Part shown: piece by piece, positions 22,702-26,567 of the stretch
How positions within the stretch are numbered: the stretch's first letter is position 1
How the letters are laid out: the number at the start of each line of letters is the position of its first letter
Assembly: GCF_946478835.1 (NCBI RefSeq)
Contig: NZ_CAMLDV010000035.1
Span: 1 to 26,567 of the forward strand
DNA length: 26,567 nt
Source of the DNA: an uncultured Bdellovibrio sp.
Lineage (GTDB): Bacteria > Bdellovibrionota > Bdellovibrionia > Bdellovibrionales > Bdellovibrionaceae
Direction of reading: 5' to 3'
Made by a program: the position numbers and the translations under genes
Notes under the pieces: generated by a model
Database searches by the model: none
What the model saw: only the letters and a program-made list of their open reading frames with translations
What the model was told of the DNA's origin: nothing

Positions 22702-23319
22702 ATCTATCACGGAGAACGTTTTAACAGCATTACTCATTTGATCGGCGCAGCTCTTTCCGTCGCTGGCACTACAGTGCTCGTGACAATGGCTACGATTCAA
22801 GGTGATGTTTGGAAAATCGTCGGCACCAGCGTTTATGGTGGGATGCTTGTTCTGCTTTATACGATCTCGACTTTGTATCACAGCCTGCAAGGGCGCGCGA
22901 AAAAAGTTCTGCAAAAATTAGATCACATCGCGATTTATCTTTTGATTGCGGGAACGTACACACCGTTCACGTTAATCACATTGCGAGGACCGTGGGGTTG
23001 GTGGCTCTTTGGAATTAATTGGTCGCTGGCTTTGATCGGAATTATCTATGAATTGACTATGGCTCATCGCACGCGCATTCCTTCGATGATTATTTATGTC
23101 TTGATGGGGTGGCTTGTTGTTGTCGCGATGAAACCTTTGACTGCGGCTCTGCCGACGGCGGGAGTTGCTTGGTTGGCCTTGGGTGGATTGTTGTACACAG
23201 GTGGTATCGGTTTCTTTTTGTATGATGAAAAGGTCCGACACTTTCATGGCATTTGGCATTTGTTCGTAATGGGTGGAAGTATCTGTCAGTACTTCTGCAT
23301 TCTCTTTTATCTTGTCTAA
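22702..23319 (+). CDS. Hemolysin III/PAQR-like membrane protein, apparent ATC start
   Basis: Seven-helix membrane protein of the hemolysin III (TrhA, CREST superfamily) group. Conserved polar residues are seen: YTISTLYHS (His60), LDHIAIYLLIAGTYTPF (Asp74, His75) and the C-terminal HGIWHLFV (His182, His186), a likely metal site. Role in bacteria: membrane lipid homeostasis is proposed for relatives. The frame has no ATG, GTG or TTG upstream of TTG at 22738, yet family homology clearly begins earlier at YHGERFNSITHLIGA. The codon just before YHGERFN is ATC (22702), four bases after GAGGAGG, exactly where relatives have Met. An upstream in-frame stop at 22663 limits other choices. So initiation at ATC is proposed, giving 205 residues; a TTG start would lose the first motif. 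Confidence 0.8.
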   Translation: MYHGERFNSITHLIGAALSVAGTTVLVTMATIQGDVWKIVGTSVYGGMLVLLYTISTLYHSLQGRAKKVLQKLDHIAIYLLIAGTYTPFTLITLRGPWGWWLFGINWSLALIGIIYELTMAHRTRIPSMIIYVLMGWLVVVAMKPLTAALPTAGVAWLALGGLLYTGGIGFFLYDEKVRHFHGIWHLFVMGGSICQYFCILFYLV

Positions 23320-23345
23320 CTCAGTGTGATAAAAATTTTTGAGTC

Positions 23346-23362
23346 GGGGTCATTTTGACTCC
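23346..23362. repeat. Short dyad upstream of the Cys-rich protein gene
   Basis: GGGGTCA and TGACTCC are inverted repeats (one G-T pair) around TTT. They overlap a TTGACT box (23355-23360). Could be an operator; weak on its own. Confidence 0.25.
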
Positions 23363-23420
23363 TCAGCCATTGGCATCGTCTTTGTATTGTTCCTTCTTGT
23401 TACCAATTAGGAGGGAAACA

Positions 23421-23840
23421 ATGAAATCACTAACCACCATTCTTTTGATCACACTTTTTTCTTTCAACACATACGCAGGAATTCTTGATTGGATTCGCCC
23501 TGATCCTCGTCCAGGAGATGGTCGTGGCGGAGGTCGTCCTCAGGTTACGTGCACAGCACGTGATACGGGTTGGGAAGAACACTGGGGCGCGCACAGAGAC
23601 TGTCGCGAGTGTTTAGCAAAACACGGAAACTGTATTGAAACTTGTGAATCAAAATACTTCACATGCCAAGCAGAAGGCGTTGATTACCGCGGATACAAAA
23701 TGACAATGGAAGCTCGCGGAGAATCTCGCTACTACACAGAGCGCGAAGCCATCGACCGTTGCCAATACCGTTACGACAACTGCCGCATCGTGAGCTGCAG
23801 CGAAAATTCAGAGACAGTGTCTCGTCGTTCTTGCCGTTAA
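23421..23840 (+). CDS. Cysteine-rich secreted protein of unknown function
   Basis: 139 residues: signal peptide MKSLTTILLITLFSFNTYA, a short Pro/Gly/Arg-rich segment (RPDPRPGDGRGGGRP), then a domain with ten cysteines in about 95 residues (spacings such as CRECLAKHGNCIETC). The even number suggests up to five disulfides, so a stable exported protein. The start at 23421 is set by AGGAGGG just upstream and the signal peptide; an earlier in-frame start would break the signal peptide layout. No family recognised. It converges on cytochrome b561, the stop codons sharing TTAA (23837-23840). Confidence 0.82.
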   Translation: MKSLTTILLITLFSFNTYAGILDWIRPDPRPGDGRGGGRPQVTCTARDTGWEEHWGAHRDCRECLAKHGNCIETCESKYFTCQAEGVDYRGYKMTMEARGESRYYTEREAIDRCQYRYDNCRIVSCSENSETVSRRSCR

Positions 23841-24364
23841 TTTGTACGATCTTTTTTATACCCATGAATCATACCTGCCACGAGATTTTGCTTCTCGTGG
23901 TAGCTTTCATACAATGCGCCTAAGACATGAATGAGAACTCCGGCCATCATAACGTCTGCGATGGTGTCGTGAAGTCTTTCAACCCATTCTTCGCCGAAGA
24001 AGCGATCGGTTCCCATCATGAAACCTGTGAGGCCTAAGCCAATCACACAAAGCATAAGAAAGATCATCATCCATCCTGCGATAGGATTGTGAGACATATA
24101 CACGCGCCGTGATTTGAAGTTGCGCAGATAGCGAAAGACGGTGCCGGGACTCGCAAGCCATGTGCTAAAACGTGCGTAGTAACTGCCGAAAAATCCCCAG
24201 ATAAATCGCACTGTCACAAAGCCCGCTGCAATATAACCGATGACAGCATGCGGTTTCTCACCTTCTTCGGTAAGAAAATAATTAAGGAAAATACAAAGGA
24301 CCAACACCCAATGAAATAGGCGAACAAAAACATCCCAAACGTAGATTCTTGTTTCGACTTTCAT
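23837..24364 (-). CDS. Cytochrome b561 family protein
   Basis: Inner-membrane di-heme b-type cytochrome, 175 residues, four main helices (about 12-30, 41-59, 95-116, 134-153). Candidate heme ligands are His18 (RLFHW), His92 (SHNP), His132 (LHDT) and His146 (LIHV), with His39 also near a helix end. Such proteins pass electrons between the quinone pool and periplasmic partners. It follows the PepSY-type gene by 23 bases with its own AAGGGG SD, forming a two-gene operon often seen in proteobacteria, where a c-type cytochrome may complete the set; none is in this window. Confidence 0.9.
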   Translation of the reverse strand: MKVETRIYVWDVFVRLFHWVLVLCIFLNYFLTEEGEKPHAVIGYIAAGFVTVRFIWGFFGSYYARFSTWLASPGTVFRYLRNFKSRRVYMSHNPIAGWMMIFLMLCVIGLGLTGFMMGTDRFFGEEWVERLHDTIADVMMAGVLIHVLGALYESYHEKQNLVAGMIHGYKKDRTN

Positions 24365-24387
24365 TTGTCTGGTCCCCTTAGAGAGAA

Positions 24388-24648
24388 CTATTTTTTGTTC
24401 TCTTTTACAACCGATCCGTCTACGGGATTGTAATAGATTTCAACTTTCTTGCCTTCTTTATCCCAACCGTAGATTTCGTAGCAGTTGCCATCGATCTTGA
24501 ATTTTTTGATCTTGTATCCTTGTGACAAAATCATTTCTTTCATTTTGGCTTCTGGCATCCATTTATCTTTCGCTTCTTTTGTGCAGTCCGGGCCTGCGAA
24601 AGAAACAGATCCAGCCAAAAGAATGAACATAGCAAAAAGAGCTTTCAT
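24388..24648 (-). CDS. Small exported PepSY-like (PepSY_2) protein
   Basis: 86 residues with signal peptide MKALFAMFILLAGSVSFA. The mature part fits PepSY_2 domains: KDKWMPEAKMKEMILSQGYKIKKF, then GNCYEIYGWDKEGKKVEIYYNPVDGSVV. Two cysteines (Cys22, Cys56) are conserved in relatives as I recall and may form a disulfide or bind a cofactor. Gene order (PepSY first, b561 second) suggests a periplasmic partner of the cytochrome. Strong SD AGGAGG six to seven bases before the ATG. Confidence 0.88.
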   Translation of the reverse strand: MKALFAMFILLAGSVSFAGPDCTKEAKDKWMPEAKMKEMILSQGYKIKKFKIDGNCYEIYGWDKEGKKVEIYYNPVDGSVVKENKK

Positions 24649-24795
24649 TATAGACCTCCTAAGTGGTTCCCTCTTTTCCCTAAATCTTTGTCCCTTGTCC
24701 AGGGTCTAGCGTCCTCTTATGTGTCACTGAAAACAAGATGAAAATTAGTTTCCTCTTGAAAGTCATGTTATCCTGAGAAAAGAAGGGACTATCGC

Positions 24796-25383
24796 TTGAA
24801 AAATCTGCTTTCCTCTCTCTTAGAAACGCCGTCGCCCTTGGATTTACAGCCGCGCCTGGAGCGGCATGCCTGCGTTTCCGTAATTTTAAAGGGTCCTGAT
24901 TTAGACAACTTAGAAATTGCCTTTATACAACGCGCTTTCAACCCTGAAGACCGCTGGTCCGGCCAGATTGCGTTTCCTGGCGGTAAAAGAGAAGAATTTG
25001 ACGAAACTGATTTGGATGCCGCCATTCGCGAAACCAAAGAGGAAGTTGGCGTTGAATTAAGTCGCACAGAATTGTTAGGCCGCCTTGATGACATTCAAGC
25101 GCGGAAAGCGGGTACACTTCTGGATTTCTACATTCGTCCTTTTGTTTTTCATGTGACCAGGGATTTCGGCGTCACACTGGATGCCTCTGAGGTCGCGGAT
25201 TTTTTTTGGATTCCTATCAAACACATCAAAGATCCACAAAGACAAACTCAATATGAAGTGAAACGCGATTCAGGTATCGCGCAACTGCCAGCCGTTTATT
25301 TGGATCGTGAGCCCCCACTTTGGGGACTCACGTATTTGATGGTGCTGAATCTCTTAGAGAGATTTCGCGGAGTCATAAAATAG
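24796..25383 (+). CDS. Nudix hydrolase, CoA pyrophosphatase-like
   Basis: Cytoplasmic hydrolase of nucleoside diphosphate-linked compounds. The Nudix box runs from GGKREEF (about 62) to RETKEEVGV (78-86) with the expected acidic residues for Mg2+. The preceding FIQRAFNPEDRWSGQIAFPGG matches the NuCoA motif of the NudL/NUDT7 group, which cleaves CoA and acyl-CoA; that is the best guess of substrate. 195 residues is normal. The start is TTG at 24796 with AAGGGA about eight bases upstream. Its end overlaps the convergent BamD-like gene by 11 bases. Confidence 0.9.
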   Translation: MKNLLSSLLETPSPLDLQPRLERHACVSVILKGPDLDNLEIAFIQRAFNPEDRWSGQIAFPGGKREEFDETDLDAAIRETKEEVGVELSRTELLGRLDDIQARKAGTLLDFYIRPFVFHVTRDFGVTLDASEVADFFWIPIKHIKDPQRQTQYEVKRDSGIAQLPAVYLDREPPLWGLTYLMVLNLLERFRGVIK

Positions 25384-26356
25384 GATAAGCACTTTCAAGT
25401 TTGAGCGCTTTGGCCGTCCAAGGACTGTTCGGCAGATTGGCTTTCATTTGTTCCACATAGTTACGAGCTTGCTGACGAGTTTGTTCTGAAAGCTCTTTCC
25501 GTTCTTCCATGGTACTCACTGTTGCAAAATCTCTTTTTAAAAACTGATTTAAACTGAAATCGCTCAAAAGAGATTTATTTGTCAGAAGCCAAGAAAGCTC
25601 GAAGTGATATTGAATCATTTCATAAAGAGCTTCTTCAAAAACGCCCACAGCGGGACCCCATTTTAAAATCACGTTGTACTTTTGAAAGGCTGTTGGGTAA
25701 TCGCGCTTTAAGATAAACATGCGCGCTTCATTTAAAACATTTTTCCCGTACATCTGGCGCGAATCATTGAGCATTCCCAAAACTTCATTTTTCCAGGGTG
25801 ACTGCGGATATTTATCTAAAAAAGCACGGTACTGAAGATTCATGAGAAACGGAGAGTCTTCGGTTTGCGCCAGAGCCGCCCCTAAACTGAACGCCACAAA
25901 TTCCATTTGACGATTTTTATCACGCCAAGACTGCTTGATTTCTCCATCCACGGCGCGCAACAAAAGCAAATGAATGTATTCAGAGTCGTTCAGGCCTTTC
26001 CAATTTGTGATGTACATATTGGCTTCATTCATCGCCATAATGAAATCTTGAGCGTTCAAGAATGTTTCAATGTAGCGACGAAAAGCTTCGCGATAACTGT
26101 TGGGATAGTTCACATAAAGACTTCTGTAGTATTCAGCGGGTTTGCACTTGTTATAACCTGCTTCCGCTTTACGAGCGCTGGCCCACAATTCCGCTTCTGT
26201 CGCTTTGTAATCGATCTTTGTATCCTCAGGGCAAATCTGAATGTAAGGATCTTCGATAAATCCAAGTTCGAAAAGAATACGCTGCAAAGTGGATGTGCGG
26301 GCGGACGCTGCTTGAGAAACCAGGATCATTGCAAGAATCAAAAAAACCTTTTTCAT
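25373..26356 (-). CDS. Periplasmic BamD-like (tetratricopeptide-type) protein
   Basis: 327 residues with signal peptide MKKVFLILAMILVSQAASA. The rest is helical with TPR/BamD-like pairs: YRSLYVNYPNSYREAFRRYIETFL, YRAFLDKYPQSPWKNEVLGML and a following NEARMFILKRDYPTAFQKYNVILKWGPAVGVFEEALYEM. BamD is a lipoprotein in the outer-membrane protein assembly complex; this one has no lipobox cysteine, so it is a soluble relative or a divergent paralogue. Start at 26356 chosen for GGGGA plus signal peptide; an earlier in-frame start at 26419 would run through the terminator hairpin. Confidence 0.82.
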   Translation of the reverse strand: MKKVFLILAMILVSQAASARTSTLQRILFELGFIEDPYIQICPEDTKIDYKATEAELWASARKAEAGYNKCKPAEYYRSLYVNYPNSYREAFRRYIETFLNAQDFIMAMNEANMYITNWKGLNDSEYIHLLLLRAVDGEIKQSWRDKNRQMEFVAFSLGAALAQTEDSPFLMNLQYRAFLDKYPQSPWKNEVLGMLNDSRQMYGKNVLNEARMFILKRDYPTAFQKYNVILKWGPAVGVFEEALYEMIQYHFELSWLLTNKSLLSDFSLNQFLKRDFATVSTMEERKELSEQTRQQARNYVEQMKANLPNSPWTAKALKLESAYPIL

Positions 26357-26369
26357 AAAATTTCCCCTC

Positions 26370-26406
26370 AAAATAAGAAGGGCGCTTCCCCCTCCGAAAA
26401 GCGCCC
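26370..26406 (-). terminator. Intrinsic terminator of the leftward partial gene
   Basis: On the minus strand GGGCGCTT and AAGCGCCC form an 8-bp GC-rich stem (loop of 11) followed by TTCTTATTTT. It ends the partial gene at 26422 before the BamD-like gene begins 14 bases later. Confidence 0.75.
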
Positions 26407-26421
26407 CGAGATCAAACAAAA

Positions 26422-26567
26422 TTAATTCTTCTTACCAGTGAGCAAATTGTGACGAACTTCCTGATGAGCTTGAAGACGTGCACGGATTCCCACAACAGTG
26501 TCGTCAGTGCCAGAGCCAGTGCGATCCATGCGGTGACGGATCTCTGGACTCAATACCAACCATCTGC
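26422..26567 (-). CDS. 3' end of an unidentified gene
   Basis: The frame is open from the window edge to TAA at 26424-26422 and gives 47 to 48 residues ending in ARLQAHQEVRHNLLTGKKN. Arg and His are frequent. I do not recognise the family; only the C-terminus is visible. The terminator placed 16 bases after the stop supports it as a real coding end. Too short for the usual cutoff, so easily missed. Confidence 0.6.
   Translation of the reverse strand, partial: RWLVLSPEIRHRMDRTGSGTDDTVVGIRARLQAHQEVRHNLLTGKKN

Noticed and set aside
22738..22740. TTG as the start of the hemolysin III gene
   Set aside because: No SD, and it would remove the conserved YHGERFNSITH segment that is encoded in the same open frame upstream.
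1..26567. Search for IS elements, phage genes, toxin-antitoxin pairs, CRISPR arrays or a defence island
   Set aside because: No transposase, integrase, repeat array or defence-type nuclease/helicase was recognised on either strand; the content is core and envelope genes.

Overview
The window looks like ordinary chromosome from a deltaproteobacterium-like predator lineage, most likely Bdellovibrio or a close relative (Bdellovibrionota). This is inference from gene content and style. The signs are moderate GC, very dense packing, strong AAGGAGG-type Shine-Dalgarno (SD) sites, many small secreted or lipoprotein genes of unknown role, an RRM-type RNA-binding protein, and a eukaryote-like (type 2) isoleucyl-tRNA synthetase. 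No insertion sequence, phage, CRISPR array or replication origin was seen, and no stretch without a gene exceeds 300 bases. The longest gap (about 290 bases, 20312-20597) holds a long palindrome and the leader of an RNA-binding protein gene.

Layout. 1-2.3 kb: a TrmK-like tRNA methyltransferase gene diverges from gcvT-gcvH of the glycine cleavage system, followed by tRNA-Leu(TAG) with its terminator; gcvP is not here. 2.3-7.5 kb: envelope and uncharacterised genes (small secreted protein, TfoX-like protein, membrane-anchored protein, AsmA-like protein, beta-barrel candidate, lipoprotein). 7.5-12.6 kb: a tight operon ileS-trmO-DUF2914, joining tRNA charging, tRNA modification and a membrane protein. 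12.6-17.9 kb: a secreted protein, a DUF2846 lipoprotein, a PLP enzyme of the methionine gamma-lyase type, a HutD/Ves-like protein, a cupin-acetyltransferase fusion and a lipoprotein alpha/beta hydrolase. 17.9-20.3 kb: an APH(6)-like kinase diverges from a TetR-type regulator whose promoter carries a near-perfect 24-bp palindrome; an exported protein with two AhpD-like domains follows. 20.6-23.3 kb: the RRM protein, a small secreted protein, a TetA-like MFS transporter and a hemolysin III/PAQR-like membrane protein. 23.4-26.6 kb: a cysteine-rich secreted protein, a PepSY-cytochrome b561 gene pair, a CoA-pyrophosphatase-like Nudix hydrolase, a BamD-like periplasmic protein, and the 3' end of an unidentified gene.

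How it fits together. Most genes are housekeeping or envelope genes in short operons. The most notable points are: (1) the hemolysin III gene appears to start at ATC behind a strong SD; (2) the TetR promoter overlaps a clear operator-like palindrome in the short gap next to the APH-like kinase; (3) convergent genes repeatedly share their stop codons (TTAA/TTAG) or abut with almost no spacing, usually without a hairpin terminator; (4) there are two uncommon protein designs, a cupin-GNAT fusion and an exported tandem AhpD protein. I did not find a convincing wholly new multi-gene system. The APH-kinase/TetR pair and the PepSY/b561 pair with its cysteine-rich neighbour are the best candidates for functional modules worth testing.
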